A stretch of DNA of 64,000 nucleotides from Archivesica marissinica (Eukaryota > Mollusca > Bivalvia > Venerida > Vesicomyidae): the NCBI GenBank assembly GCA_014843695.1, contig CM026397.1, positions 49,605,221 through 49,669,220 on the forward strand. The letters are read 5' to 3'. Each line of letters starts with the position of its first letter. Position 1 is the first letter of the stretch. The translations under genes and the position numbers were made by a program. Of this stretch, positions 31,557 to 41,754 are shown one piece after another. The notes under the pieces were generated by a model. The model worked only from the letters and a program-made list of their open reading frames with translations. It did not search any database and was not told the DNA's origin.

Positions 31557-32051
31557 ATGCCATTGAGTAAAATAACAATGTATGTAACTGATGAGCAGAG
31601 AAAAGAATTGCTGACTTTCTTGCAAAATAAGAACTGGGACGTAGAGATGGAAATAGAAGAAACAGCCACCGCCATGCCCGTTGCAGAGGCTGCTTACGTA
31701 CCTCCCCCTATGCCTCAGCATGCTGAAGGTGTTGCTGAGTGTCCACTGTGCTTGTGTTCCCCTTGCATAATAAATGAACAGAACAAACAACTTTGGTGGC
31801 CTGCTAATAATCGTCCACCGCATAATCTAAATTCACATGAGAGAAAGCTTCTATACAGGAGGTTTTGGGCAATGCTATATAATTGTGGCGCATGGAAAGA
31901 TGTCAGATATATAGAGAGAAAAGTAGCGGCTAGAAGAGGAGACTGTACTTGGCATAAGAGGGAACTGATGCCTGAATGTGTTGTACAGCAATGCAGGAAC
32001 TGGCTGCCTAACCCGCGCAACCAGCCTTATTTGGGCCATAAGTGGAGTTGA
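31557..32051 (+). CDS. 164-aa protein with a P2X7 C-terminal-like domain
   Basis: Single-exon ORF with true ATG at 31557 and TGA at 32049. Residues 1-60 are acidic and Pro-rich. Residues about 62-164 show a Cys cluster (CPLCLCSPC), an ERKLLYRRFWAMLYNCGAW segment, then RELMPECVVQQCRNWLPNP and PYLGHKW. The order Cys cluster - YRxF - G - R - PxCVVxxxR - PN - YxG recalls the cytoplasmic C-terminal ('ballast') domain of vertebrate P2X7 receptors, which occurs alone in many invertebrate proteins (from memory, not checked). No transmembrane segment is present, so this is not a channel. Function unknown; a multicopy or retrocopied origin is possible because it has no introns. Confidence 0.5.
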   Translation: MPLSKITMYVTDEQRKELLTFLQNKNWDVEMEIEETATAMPVAEAAYVPPPMPQHAEGVAECPLCLCSPCIINEQNKQLWWPANNRPPHNLNSHERKLLYRRFWAMLYNCGAWKDVRYIERKVAARRGDCTWHKRELMPECVVQQCRNWLPNPRNQPYLGHKWS

Positions 32052-32724
32052 ATTGTTTATACCAGTTGTAAGTACTATAAAAATACAGAACTTCAATTTC
32101 AGCAATTTATAACCTCTGATATGTACGTGGGTCATAATAGATATAAGTGGTGCTCATGTATTAGATGTATACCATGCAGGGCCTCGCATGTGGCAAATAC
32201 GATGTGCGTCGACCGTCAGATTTGTACCGCTATTCCTCGTGTGTTTAAGGTCAACTATAGGTCAACCTGCAGGCCTTTAAGTAATAACATTTATTGTAGA
32301 TCTATATACATGCACTGGCATCAATGAGCATAAGTATGTTCATTTAGCACAACAACGAGACCAGTTGTGCATAAAAGTGCCCCACCCCAGGGGAAATTAT
32401 TATCATGATACCCCTCCCCCTCCACACTGAATGTTTTGTTTGACTATAATTCTTTCTTCTTGCAAATACGCGTACATTGTCATACATCGTCAGTGTTTAT
32501 ATCTCGATCCCTGTGTGTGTTCATGGTTGACCGTGCGCATATCTTCGCCCTTCTCATTGGTACTGGATGAATCTGCCGTGGCGACGTTCGAAACTAGCAT
32601 TGAGAGTAAAATTTGAAGGCATATTGTTACATTTAGATATAATGTTGTGTTCATTTTGCCAATATATCACCTATGTTGTTATCCACAGGACCATTGTTAT
32701 AAACCCTACTTCTCCAACGAAACA
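32052..32724. other. Unannotated interval
   Basis: No gene recognised. Small plus-strand ORFs (32121-32327) show no family features. Confidence 0.4.
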
Positions 32725-32775
32725 CCTCATGTGCGTGCGTGCGACGCACGCGTGCGTGCGTGCGTGCGTGTGTGA
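32725..32775. repeat. (GTGC)n microsatellite, Z-DNA-prone
   Basis: GTGCGTGCGTGCGACGCACG then CGTGCGTGCGTGCGTGCGTG alternates purine and pyrimidine with one interruption and contains a GCGACGCACGCG near-palindrome. It abuts the truncated end of a SINE B copy. Confidence 0.85.
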
Positions 32776-32779
32776 CAAA

Positions 32780-32981
32780 AACCCATTCCAGAGTCTGCTC
32801 TGGTTCTTCTATGTGTACGGTGTAAAGCACCGACACAAGACCTGGGTTTAATATCCCATCTGAAAGACTGTTAATTTTATTACGGTCAGACGGGTGATCG
32901 AGCCTGCGATCCCTGGATTACCAGTCCAGCGTGTTCACCCGTACTGTACTACAGATCCGTCTGCGCACTACAGATCCGTCT
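32780..32981 (-). mobile_element. SINE family B, 3'-truncated
   Basis: Runs from ACCCATTCCAGAGTCTGCTC to the head; the 3' tail is replaced by the GTGC microsatellite. The first head bases CTACAGATCCGTCTG are duplicated. Confidence 0.85.
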
Positions 32982-33163
32982 GTTATTCGTAAATAAGTAC
33001 CCATGCTCCTTTTAGCGACACCGCACACAGATAGTATGAATAGCGATTAATATGCAACGCCGTTCAAATCGACAGACGCTTTCTCTTGTCAAAAATCAAT
33101 AAGCATTTATTTTACTCTGATAAAATATTTGTTCCCAAGGAAAACAACCTATTTTTTAAAAAA

Positions 33164-33255
33164 ATGTTTGATGTTGGCCACAGAGGTGGGGGAGCTAGTA
33201 TTGTCCTGGCTACATCTAATGACCAGAAATATCCTCCAGAAAACATGATAGATGG
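33164..33255 (+). CDS. IFT25: IFT25 (HSPB11), exon 1
   Basis: Starts ATG 33164 (AAAAATGTTT) and encodes 30 codons plus two bases, to donor GATGG|GTAAAT. It includes GASIVLATSNDQKYPPENMI DG, matching the start of the IFT25 jelly-roll domain (animal pattern ILATSSxExxPPENIIDG). IFT25 is a small intraflagellar transport B-complex subunit that pairs with IFT27 and acts in Hedgehog component export from cilia. With exons at 35181, 36774 and 41561 the CDS is 417 nt, 138 aa; the human protein is about 144 aa. All three introns join in phase without stops. The 5' UTR and promoter were not identified. Confidence 0.9.
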
Positions 33256-34621
33256 GTAAATCTACCTTAACTTTCAAGAAATTGTATTTTACACTCAACT
33301 TTCACACACTGAACGTGACTGATTAAATTCATGTTGGAACTGGATAGCTGACTACTGCCTTTGTAATCGACACATTAATGGAGAGGGGGGGGGGGGTCAG
33401 GAATAATGTGCCCTACCAGATGAGCTTGTATATTTACATTTCACCACAAACAATTGAATCCCATTAACTTAAGACTGTAACTGTGTAAAGTAAGCAAACT
33501 CAAGACCTGTTTCTGCCCTCCCAACCATGATCTAAAGCATCCACTCTATGTACAAAATCTTAAACAAGAACTGTAGTATATCTGTCTTTGGACATTCACT
33601 TATTTGTTAATTAATCATTGTAAATATCATCATCTCAAAATTCACCAGCGACGACACATAATCCTCAATATTGAGGGAGTGCCGAAATCACCAAGAAGAA
33701 GAACCAAGTTACCGTTTGAACCTACGATTACCTTGAGGCCAACACTACTGCGTCTCTATAAAAGCTAGCTCTATAACAAGACAGTATATGTCTCCCTATA
33801 TACCATGTCAAGGGTTTGAGAAAAGGGTGGGGTATAAATGGGTTAAAGTGATCAGAATCTCTGAATTTTGTGAACACATGTTTTGTCAAATAGATGGCTT
33901 TATGAAATTTTATCTGTGAACTGTATGGATCTTAATTGGTTCCATTTTTCAAATTGGTGACGGGAGTGGCGCAGACAAAATTCAGACAGAGGGAACGCTG
34001 GTGCTGTGCTTTTACCATAAACAAATGATCTATGACCGCACAGTGTAAACTGTCAATGTCTTTAGTTTGTGCCAAAATCAGCGGGAGAAATGTGTCTATA
34101 TGTTCCAATAATGTCAAACCGCTTGGTGGACCTAGACATGTATGTCTTGCTTGTAGGAGACTAGCTTTTCATGTGAATGAATCTGTCCGTTAACATGACT
34201 GAATCTGTCCCTGATAGACAGGACTTCTGTGTGTGAGAGTTAATTAAGTTAAAAATCCTGTTGTATGACATCTATAGGAGAGACCGGTCTACAAGATACA
34301 TAGTGCACAGTCATTTGTAATCCCGACTCTCATGTCTGTGCTGTGGAGAGTGGGTTTAGAGTTTAGAGTGCCTGGTTGTTGCTGCAAAGCTGTTGCTGTA
34401 TATAGACACCACAGTGCAAGGGAAGACATGGAATTGTTATCATGCAAAATGTGAGAACTGAGACTGACACCTGCATCAACATGCCATTCACACGTATGAC
34501 AGAACTTCTATCCAAGCTTTACTTTGTGACTAAATTCCTGACTTGTGTATTCCATTTTAGTACAATTACGCTCCTGGTGAAGTGGTTAACATTGTTGTCT
34601 GATAGTAACTCTATAACCTGG
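33256..34621. other. IFT25 intron 1, first part
   Basis: A poly-G run lies at 33386-33397. Positions 33940-34005 (CAATTGGT.. CAGACAAAATTCAGACAGAG) recur at about 36650-36718 (dispersed repeat O). Positions 34100-34150 resemble the end of SINE D. No coding signal. Confidence 0.5.
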
Positions 34622-34850
34622 GGTTGTCCGATTAGCACAGTTGGTAGCACGTTTGCGTCTCAACAATGCAACCTGGGCTCGATTCTCGAACCTGGAAATA
34701 TGTGAGATGGTACGGTGGTCGCTAGATTGGACAGGTGGGTTTTTTCTGGGTACTTCGGTTTCGAATGAAAACATATACACTTTCATCAGTGGCAGCGATT
34801 TCTTGTAATATAAGTTGTTTCACAATCGTTGTTAAATAAATACGGTTTAT
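34622..34850 (+). mobile_element. SINE family A in IFT25 intron 1
   Basis: GGTTGTCCGATTAGCACAGT head to TTTCACAATCGTTGTTAAAT tail; moderately diverged. Confidence 0.85.
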
Positions 34851-34893
34851 ACAGTTTACTGCGGTTTACTGCGGTTCAGACACTTTCAAGTTT

Positions 34894-35120
34894 AAAGTTT
34901 AAACTTTATTTATTTTACAACGATTGCAAAGCAAGTTTTAACAACTTATTTTAATCATTCTTGTTGGCACGGATGAAAGCGTTAATGTGGTCATTCGTGT
35001 GGGAGGAAACCGGAGAAAACCGATCTGGCGACCACCGTACAATCTCACATGCTTCCCTGTCCGAGTATCGAACCCGGTATTGGTGAGAAGCGAGCACGCT
35101 AACCACTCCTCTAATCGGAT
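34894..35120 (-). mobile_element. SINE family A, inverted, 60 bp before IFT25 exon 2
   Basis: TTTAAACTTTATTTATTTTA tail to ACTCCTCTAATCGGAT head. With the preceding plus-strand copy it forms an inverted pair 44 bp apart, close to the exon 2 acceptor. Confidence 0.9.
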
Positions 35121-35180
35121 GTAGGGATCATCCAGCCCTTGTTTTGGACGATACATTATACTGTTAGTTGCTTGTTTCAG

Positions 35181-35287
35181 GAACGATGACACTTTCTGGG
35201 CATCTACAGGACTCTATCCACAGGAGTTTATCATGGGGTTTGGACATATGATGGATATACAGGCAGTTAACCTGTCTTGTTATAACA
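35181..35287 (+). CDS. IFT25: IFT25 (HSPB11), exon 2
   Basis: Acceptor GTTGCTTGTTTCAG, donor TATAACA|GTAAGT. Exon of 107 nt in frame with exon 1 (GG|G = Gly). It encodes NDDTFWASTGLYPQEFIMGF then GHMMDIQAVNLSCYN. The TFW..TGxxPQEF motif is the signature of IFT25. The last 24 bases with their donor are copied three more times in the intron (see repeat at 35264). Only the first donor keeps the reading frame. Confidence 0.92.
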
Positions 35288-35547
35288 GTAAGTTAAGCTA
35301 TATTTGTATACAATACTGCTGGTCTGTCGCGGGGCAGTTAACCTGTCTTGTTATAACAGTAAGTTAAGCTATATTTGAATACAATACTGCTGGTCTGTCG
35401 TGGGGTAGTGAACCTGTCTTGTTATAACAGTAAGTTAAGCTATATTTGTATACAATACTGCTGGTCTGTCGTGGGGTAGTGAACCTGTCTTGTTATAAGT
35501 GTAAGTTAAGCTATATTTGTATACAATACTGCTGGTCTGTCGCGGGG
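35264..35547 (+). repeat. 71-bp repeat copying the IFT25 exon 2 end and donor, four units
   Basis: Units start at 35264, 35335, 35406 and 35477. Each has CAGTTAACCTGTCTTGTTAT AACA|GTAAGTT (exon end plus donor), then intron sequence ending GCTGGTCTGTCGCGGGG. Units 2 and 3 keep the donor intact; unit 4 has AAGTGTAAGTT. Confidence 0.95.
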
Positions 35548-35702
35548 TGCTGGTCTGTCGCGGGGTGCTGGTCTGTCGCAGGGTGCCTGGGTGCTGGTCT
35601 GTTGCGGGTTGCTGGTCTGTCGCGGGGTGCTGGTCTGTTGCGGGGTGCTGGTCTGTCGCGGGGTTCTGGTCTGTTGCAGGGTGCTGGTCTGTCGCGGGGG
35701 CA
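35548..35702. repeat. 18-bp minisatellite from the end of the 71-bp unit, ~8-9 units
   Basis: The unit TGCTGGTCTGTCGCGGGG is the last 18 bases of the 71-bp repeat, amplified again; a tandem array nested on a tandem array. Confidence 0.9.
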
Positions 35703-35758
35703 AAGTGAAAGGTTTGAGTTAGGATAGTTTGATTCTTTTGTAAGAACAAAAACAAATT

Positions 35759-35863
35759 CACTCCACTTTGCCTCTTCTCTCTCTCATCAGGAATGAGGTC
35801 TCAAGAGTGATTAATATAAGTTATAGAAACTTGTTTTGCAATCGAGCTAAAATAAATTTGTAA
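35759..35863 (+). mobile_element. SINE family C, 5'-truncated
   Basis: Begins ACTCCACTTTGCCTCTTCTC and ends CAATCGAGCTAAAATAAATT. In IFT25 intron 2. Confidence 0.85.
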
Positions 35864-36199
35864 TCACTTCGAGAAGAAGAAAACAAGTTAGGCGAAATGA
35901 GCAGATAACAAATATGTAATATTTCTCTTAGTTCAGCATGCTAAAGGTTTTATGAGAATCAACCTCAGGGTTTAAGATCTTCAAGCTAGGGAGAAGTATA
36001 TTGCGTAGAGAATTTCCCTCCCTCCATTATAGTTTACAAGAAAACATTTCTCCCTCACTCAATATAGGTTATTTATGTCTCCCACCTTCTGCAAAACATG
36101 ACTAGTATTTGTCCAATATAGATTTCATTGTACCTGATTTGGTTTGCAATGTTTTCGCAAAGTTTAATATTCGTACGGATTGCCACCCAAATTCTAAAT

Positions 36200-36528
36200 T
36201 GTGCTGTATAATTGTGCTGTATAATTATGCTGTATAATTGTGCTGTATAATTGTGCTGTATAATTGTGCTGTATAATTGTGCTGTATAATTATGCTGTAT
36301 AATTGTGCTGTATAATTGTGCTGTATAATTATGCTGTATAATTGTGCTGTATAATTATGCTGTATAATTGTGCTGTATAATTGTGCTGTATAATTGTGCT
36401 GTATAATTATGCTGTATAATTGTGCTGTATAATTGTGCTGTATAATTATGCTGTATAATTGTGCTGTATAATTATGCTGTATAATTGTGCTGTATAATTA
36501 TGCTGTATAATTGTGCTGTATAATTATG
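36200..36528. repeat. 13-bp minisatellite, about 25 units
   Basis: TGCTGTATAATTG and TGCTGTATAATTA units in mixed order. IFT25 intron 2. Confidence 0.95.
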
Positions 36529-36773
36529 CTTTACCGCATCCTGTTTATATTCAGGTTCTCGCCAATTGCGACAATGTGAATTTGCGGAAATATTTGGCTC
36601 AACCTTTGCTCTCTTTTTTGGCACAATTTATCAATACATGGGTTCAAATTGGCTCCAGTATTTTTCAATTGGCGCCCAAAATGGTGCAGACAAAAATTCA
36701 GACAGAGGGAAGGAACCCTGTATCTGTAATCCTTGGTTACTAGGAGAATGTTACTTTATTCTTGCTCTTTCAG
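36529..36773. other. IFT25 intron 2, 3' part, with dispersed repeat O
   Basis: Positions 36640-36718 (TTTTTCAATTGGCGCCCAAA, CAGACAAAAATTCAGACAGA) match 33940-34005. No coding evidence beyond the IFT25 exon that follows. Confidence 0.5.
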
Positions 36774-36842
36774 TAAGACACATACAGGTAGAAAAGTGCA
36801 CCACACCGGACCCTACAGCGTTTGAAACTATTGTTGAAAAAG
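36774..36842 (+). CDS. IFT25: IFT25 (HSPB11), exon 3
   Basis: Acceptor CTTGCTCTTTCAG, donor GAAAAAG|GTATTT. Exon of 69 nt encoding, after the split Ile codon, RHIQVEKCTTPDPTAFETIV EK. It aligns with the human segment around LKIEKST..PVDFEQWIEK. The first bases TA complete Ile with exon 2. If a second or later copy of the exon 2 donor were used, the junction would read ACA|TAA, an immediate stop. Confidence 0.9.
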
Positions 36843-36963
36843 GTATTTACTGAAACCAGGCCCTGTGGTTATAAAACTTTTTTCAGATCTCAAACTTAAG
36901 AAATTTGATTGGTTGATTGTGAGTTTCACACTCAGCTGAACCAATCAGAAGCTTGAGACTGGC

Positions 36964-37139
36964 GTTTGAGCCCCGCTGGAGCCGTTACGATTGTGCCCTT
37001 AGGCAAGGCATTTAAATTCCACGTTGCCTCTTCTCTCTCCCTCGTGGCGATGGATTCCACCAGGAATGAGGTCTCGAGAGTGATTAATATAAGTTGTAAG
37101 AACTTGTTTCACAATCGAGCTAAAATAAATGTGTATAAA
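36964..37139 (+). mobile_element. SINE family C, 5'-truncated, beside the large VNTR
   Basis: From GTTTGAGCCCCGCTGGAGCC to CACAATCGAGCTAAAATAAA TGTGTATAAA. The 68-bp VNTR begins immediately at its 3' end. Confidence 0.9.
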
Positions 37140-40100
37140 GTAAGTGTCTGTGTGTGAAGGCTATCTCGTATTACAGGCAGACGTATAATAGTATAATACC
37201 AATCAATGGTATATAGTAAGTGTCTGTGTGTGAAGGCTGTCTCGTGTTACAGGCAAACGTATAGTAGTATAATACCAATCAATGGTATATAGTAAGTGTC
37301 TGTGTGTGAAGGCTGTCTCGTGTTACAGGCAGACGTATAATACCAATCAATGGTATATAGTAAGTGTCTGTGTGTGAAGGCTGTCTCGTGTTACAGGCAG
37401 ACGTATAATAGTATAATACCAATCAATGGTATATAGTAAGTGTCTGTGTGTGAAGGCTATCTTGTGTTACAGGCAGACGTATAATACCAATCAATGGTAT
37501 ATAGTAAGTGTCTGTGTGTGAAGGCTGTCTCGTGTTACAGGCAGACGTATAATACCAATCAATGGTATATAGTAAGTGTCTGTGTGTGAAGGCTATCTGT
37601 GTTACAGGCAACGTATAATACCAATCAATGGTATATAGTAAGTGTCTGTGTGTGAAGGCTGTCTCGTGTTACAGGCAGACGTATATAGTATAATACCAAT
37701 CAATGGTATATAGTAAGTGTCTGTGTGTGAAGGCTGTCTCGTGTTACAGGCAGACGTATAATACCAATCAATGGTATATAGTAAGTGTCTGTGTGTGAAG
37801 GCTGTCTCGTGTTACAGGCAGACGTATAATAGTATAATACCAATCAATGGTATATAGTAAGTGTCTGTGTGTGAAGGCTATCTTGTGTTACAGGCAGACG
37901 TATAATACCAATCAATGGTATATAGTAAGTGTCTGTGTGTGAAGGCTATCTCGTGTTACAGGCAGACGTAGTATAATACCAATCAATGGTATATAGTAAG
38001 TGTCTGTGTGTGAAGGCTGTCTCGTGTTACAGGCAGACGTATAGTAGTATAATACCAATCAATGGTATATAGTAAGTGTCTGTGTGTGAAGGCTATCTCG
38101 TGTTACAGGCAGACGTATAATACCAATCAATGGTATATAGTAAGTGTCTGTGTGTGAAGGCTGTCTCGTGTTACAGGCAGACGTATAATAGTATAATACC
38201 AATCAATGGTATATAGTAAGTGTCTGTGTGTGAAGGCTATCTTGTGTTACAGGCAGACGTATAATACCAATCAATGGTATATAGTAAGTGTCTGTGTGTG
38301 AAGGCTGTCTCGTGTTACAGGCAGACGTATAGTAGTATAATACCAATCAATGGTATATAGTAAGTGTCTGTGTGTGAAGGCTATCTTGTGTTACAGGCAA
38401 ACGTATAATAGTATAATACCAATCAATGGTATATAGTAAGTGTCTGTGTGTGAAGGCTATCTTGTGTTACAGGCAAACGTATAGTAGTATAATACCAATC
38501 AATGGTATATAGTAAGTGTCTGTGTGTGAAGGCTATCTTGTGTTACAGGCAGACGTATAATACCAATCAATGGTATATAGTAAGTGTCTGTGTGTGAAGG
38601 CTATCTCGTGTTACAGGCAGACGTATAATACCAATCAATGGTATATAGTAAGTGTCTGTGTGTGAAGGCTGTCTCGTGTTACAGGCAGACGTATAGTAGT
38701 ATAATACCAATCAATGGTATATAGTAAGTGTCTGTGTGTGAAGGCTATCTTGTGTTACAGGCAAACGTATAGTAGTATAATACCAATCAATGGTATATAG
38801 TAAGTGTCTGTGTGTGAAGGCTATCTTGTGTTACAGGCAGACGTATAATACCAATCAATGGTATATAGTAAGTGTCTGTGTGTGAAGGCTGTCTTTTGTT
38901 ACAGGCAGACGTATAATACCAATCAATGGTATATAGTAAGTGTCTGTGTGTGAAGGCTATCTTGTGTTACAGGCAGACGTATAATACCAATCAATGGTAT
39001 ATAGTAAGTGTCTGTGTGTGAAGGCTGTCTCGTGTTACAGGCAAACGTATAATAGTATAATACCAATCAATGGTATATAGTAAGTGTCTGTGTGTGAAGG
39101 CTGTCTCGTGTTACAGGCAGACGTATAGTAGTATAATACCAATCAATGGTATATAGTAAGTGTCTGTGTGTGAAGGCTGTCTCGTGTTACAGGCAGACGT
39201 ATAATACCAATCAATGGTATATAGTAAGTGTCTGTGTGTGAAGGCTGTCTCGTGTTACAGGCAGACGTATAATACCAATCAATGGTATATAGTAAGTGTC
39301 TGTGTGTGAAGGCTGTCTCGTGTTACAGGCAAACGTATAGTAGTATAATACCAATCAATGGTATATAGTAAGTGTCTGTGTGTGAAGGCTGTCTCGTGTT
39401 ACAGGCAGACGTATAATACCAATCAATGGTATATAGTAAGTGTCTGTGTGTGAAGGCTGTCTCGTGTTACAGGCAGACGTATAATACCAATCAATGGTAT
39501 ATAGTAAGTGTCTGTGTGTGAAGGCTGTCTCGTGTTACAGGCAGACGTATAATACCAATCAATGGTATATAGTAAGTGTCTGTGTGTGAAGGCTGTCTCG
39601 TGTTACAGGCAGACGTATAATACCAATCAATGGTATATAGTAAGTGTCTGTGTGTGAAGGCTGTCTCGTGTTACAGGCAGACGTATAATACCAATCAATG
39701 GTATATAGTAAGTGTCTGTGTGTGAAGGCTATCTCGTGTTACAGGCAGACGTATAATACCAATCAATGGTATATAGTAAGTGTCTGTGTGTGAAGGCTGT
39801 CTCGTGTTACAGGCAGACGTATAATACCAATCAATGGTATATTGTAAGTGTCTGTGTGTGAAGGCTGTCTCGTGTTACAGGCAGACGTATAATACCAATC
39901 AATGGTATATAGTAAGTGTCTGTGTGTGAAGGCTGTCTCGTGTTACAGGCAGACGTATAATACCAATCAATGGTATATTGTAAGTGTCTGTGTGTGAAGG
40001 CTATCTCGTGTTACAGGCAAACGTATAATACCAATCAATGGTATATAGTAAGTGTCTGTGTGTGAAGGCTATCTCGTGTTACAGGCAAACGTATAATACC

Positions 40101-40252
40101 AATCAATGGTATATAGTAAGTGTCTGTGTGTGAAGGCTGTCTCGTGTTACAGGCAAACGTATAATACCAATCAATGGTATATAGTAAGTGTCTGTGTGTG
40201 AAGGCTATCTCGTGTTACAGGCAGACGTATAATAGTATAATACCAATCAATG
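37140..40252 (+). repeat. 3.1-kb VNTR, 68- and ~77-bp units (~45), in IFT25 intron 3
   Basis: The unit is GTAAGTGTCTGTGTGTGAAG, GCTGTCTCGTGTTACAGGCA, GACGTATAATACCAATCAAT, GGTATATA; longer units insert AGTAGTATA. Every unit starts with a consensus donor (GTAAGT) and holds an acceptor-like CTCGTGTTACAG, both in the sense orientation of IFT25. ATACCAATCAATGGTAT forms a 6-bp-stem hairpin. Confidence 0.95.
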
Positions 40253-40304
40253 GGTGCTGAATACATATTTAAAAATAAAATTTGTTCAGTACCAATTATA
40301 CAGT

Positions 40305-40605
40305 GAAACCCCTTTAACCCATTCAACACCAAGTATCTGACATGGACTGGTCCATGATATTTTTAGACCAATAAATTAATAACAAAATTACATTTGGATC
40401 AGTTCATTTATCAAAATGGGTAATTTATTTTCTAAAAATAGTTAAGTGCAGATCCTGTGACGAGCCGGCTCATCTGGATCTACACTTTTTTGTAAGTCAA
40501 TTTAGAGGTCTGTGGTGTTGAAAGGATTAAACCATGGTAATCAGCCCCCGGACCAGAGGTAAAATTCGGTTTGGATGGTTTTCGGTTTAGAGGGGTTTTC
40601 ATGCT
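40305..40605. mobile_element. Decayed DNA element with AAACCCCT ends
   Basis: TACAGTGAAACCCCTTTAAC at the left and GGTTTAGAGGGGTTTTCATG at the right are imperfect inverted repeats; the left end has a TA flank as in Tc1/mariner. The middle contains CATCTGGATCTACACTTTTT. Confidence 0.5.
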
Positions 40606-40741
40606 ATGGTAGATTTCTCCTAAGTTAACAAATCAACTCTGAAATGCTTAGAAGTAGTGTGACTCAGGGTCAGACATGTCTAGTTAAGAAAGGCAGTTAG
40701 TAAAGAACTGATTAATTTAATATAATACTCTAACCACTTTA

Positions 40742-40820
40742 CGGTTTCATCCGCGCCAACAAGAATGATTAATGTAAGTTATTCTTCGCAATCATTGTAA
40801 AATAAATAAAGTTTAAACTA
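40742..40820 (+). mobile_element. SINE family A, 3' tail only
   Basis: CGGTTTCATCCGCGCCAACA to AAATAAATAAAGTTTAAACT. IFT25 intron 3. Confidence 0.85.
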
Positions 40821-41274
40821 AACCCATGGTTTGCAAAAACGACGTTAGTTGTGATTGGCAGGTTAAGCCATCGTGCGCTTTCTCACTTCTCACAAATATT
40901 CTGACCCAGAATGAGCCCTAGACCTATATTTATCTTCTGTCTTACAGGGGGATACAGAAATCTGAAGAAACCTCCCTCCTGCCATTGTTTCGTGCATATT
41001 TTAACAATATTAATGCAAGAGAGTTAACTCGAGTGTTATATCGTCAGTACAATGCTTAGTAATACATTCCCTTTGTGTACAGTATTAGTTGTCATCGCCT
41101 GTGAACAATATGATGGGAAGTTAGGAATTAGGTTTGACAACATGCGTGTCCGTCCGTCCGTGCCTCAAATACTGCTCGGAGGGACACCCTGGCTCTTCCT
41201 CCAGCATGTCCAGCTATATTATCTAAACTGTTGGTGCCACTTTACACACAAACAAACAACCAAACAAACTATTA
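40821..41274. other. IFT25 intron 3, unclassified part
   Basis: No coding signal accepted. GCAAAAACGACGTTAGTTGT here resembles 1978-2010. A plus-strand ORF at 41052 has no family features. Confidence 0.4.
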
Positions 41275-41464
41275 CAGTCAAACCTGTGTTAGTGGTCATC
41301 TCTATTAAGCAGCCAACCTGTATTAAGCAACCAGTTTCCAGATTCCCAATATGTGGTTTTAGTATATATTTGACCTCTATTAAGCAGCCACCTGTGCTAA
41401 GCAGCCACCTTCTGTGATTCCCTTGTCTGTTTAATGGAGGTGACCACTAACACAGGTTTGACTG
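41275..41464 (-). mobile_element. MITE family F copy 3
   Basis: CAGTCAAACCTGTGTTAGTG to CTAACACAGGTTTGACTG, TA on both sides. In IFT25 intron 3, 96 bp before exon 4. Confidence 0.9.
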
Positions 41465-41560
41465 TATTGTATTTGCTCTAAGCCTCTCAATAAGTCATTG
41501 TTGTTGTTGTTATAATTTATACAGATGTATGTTTAACCGTTTATATCTTAACTGCTTCAG

Positions 41561-41709
41561 ATCTAGCACAGACGGACGGACAGTTACAGTTAGAGGATAT
41601 AGATGTACGGACGAAAGCAACTTATCTGAGATTCATAATTGATTCCGGTTATGATCATTTTGTTGCCGTGCATAAGCTTCATGTTGCAGGAAATGCATTG
41701 CACGGATAG
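41561..41709 (+). CDS. IFT25: IFT25 (HSPB11), exon 4 (terminal)
   Basis: Acceptor TATATCTTAACTGCTTCAG; AT completes Asp with exon 3 (G|AT), then LAQTDGQLQLEDIDVRTKAT YLRFIIDSGYDHFVAVHKLH VAGNALHG and TAG 41707-41709. The GQLQ..E..ATYLRFII..x-YDHF-x-x-VH pattern is diagnostic of IFT25. The protein ends soon after the fold, as in other animals. The 3' UTR runs into an inverted SINE A; no AATAAA was found before it, so the poly(A) site is unknown. Confidence 0.93.
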
Positions 41710-41754
41710 TTTGTGTATATATGTGCGTCTGTGTGTCATTTTCATGCAATTACT

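Noticed and set aside
32121..32327. Small ORF after the P2X7-like gene (YVGHNRYKW resembles the PYLGHKW ending)
   Set aside because: The similarity is a few residues only and no other motif is present.
41052..41417. 121-codon ORF in IFT25 intron 3
   Set aside because: Overlaps MITE F, has no domain, and lies within a supported intron.
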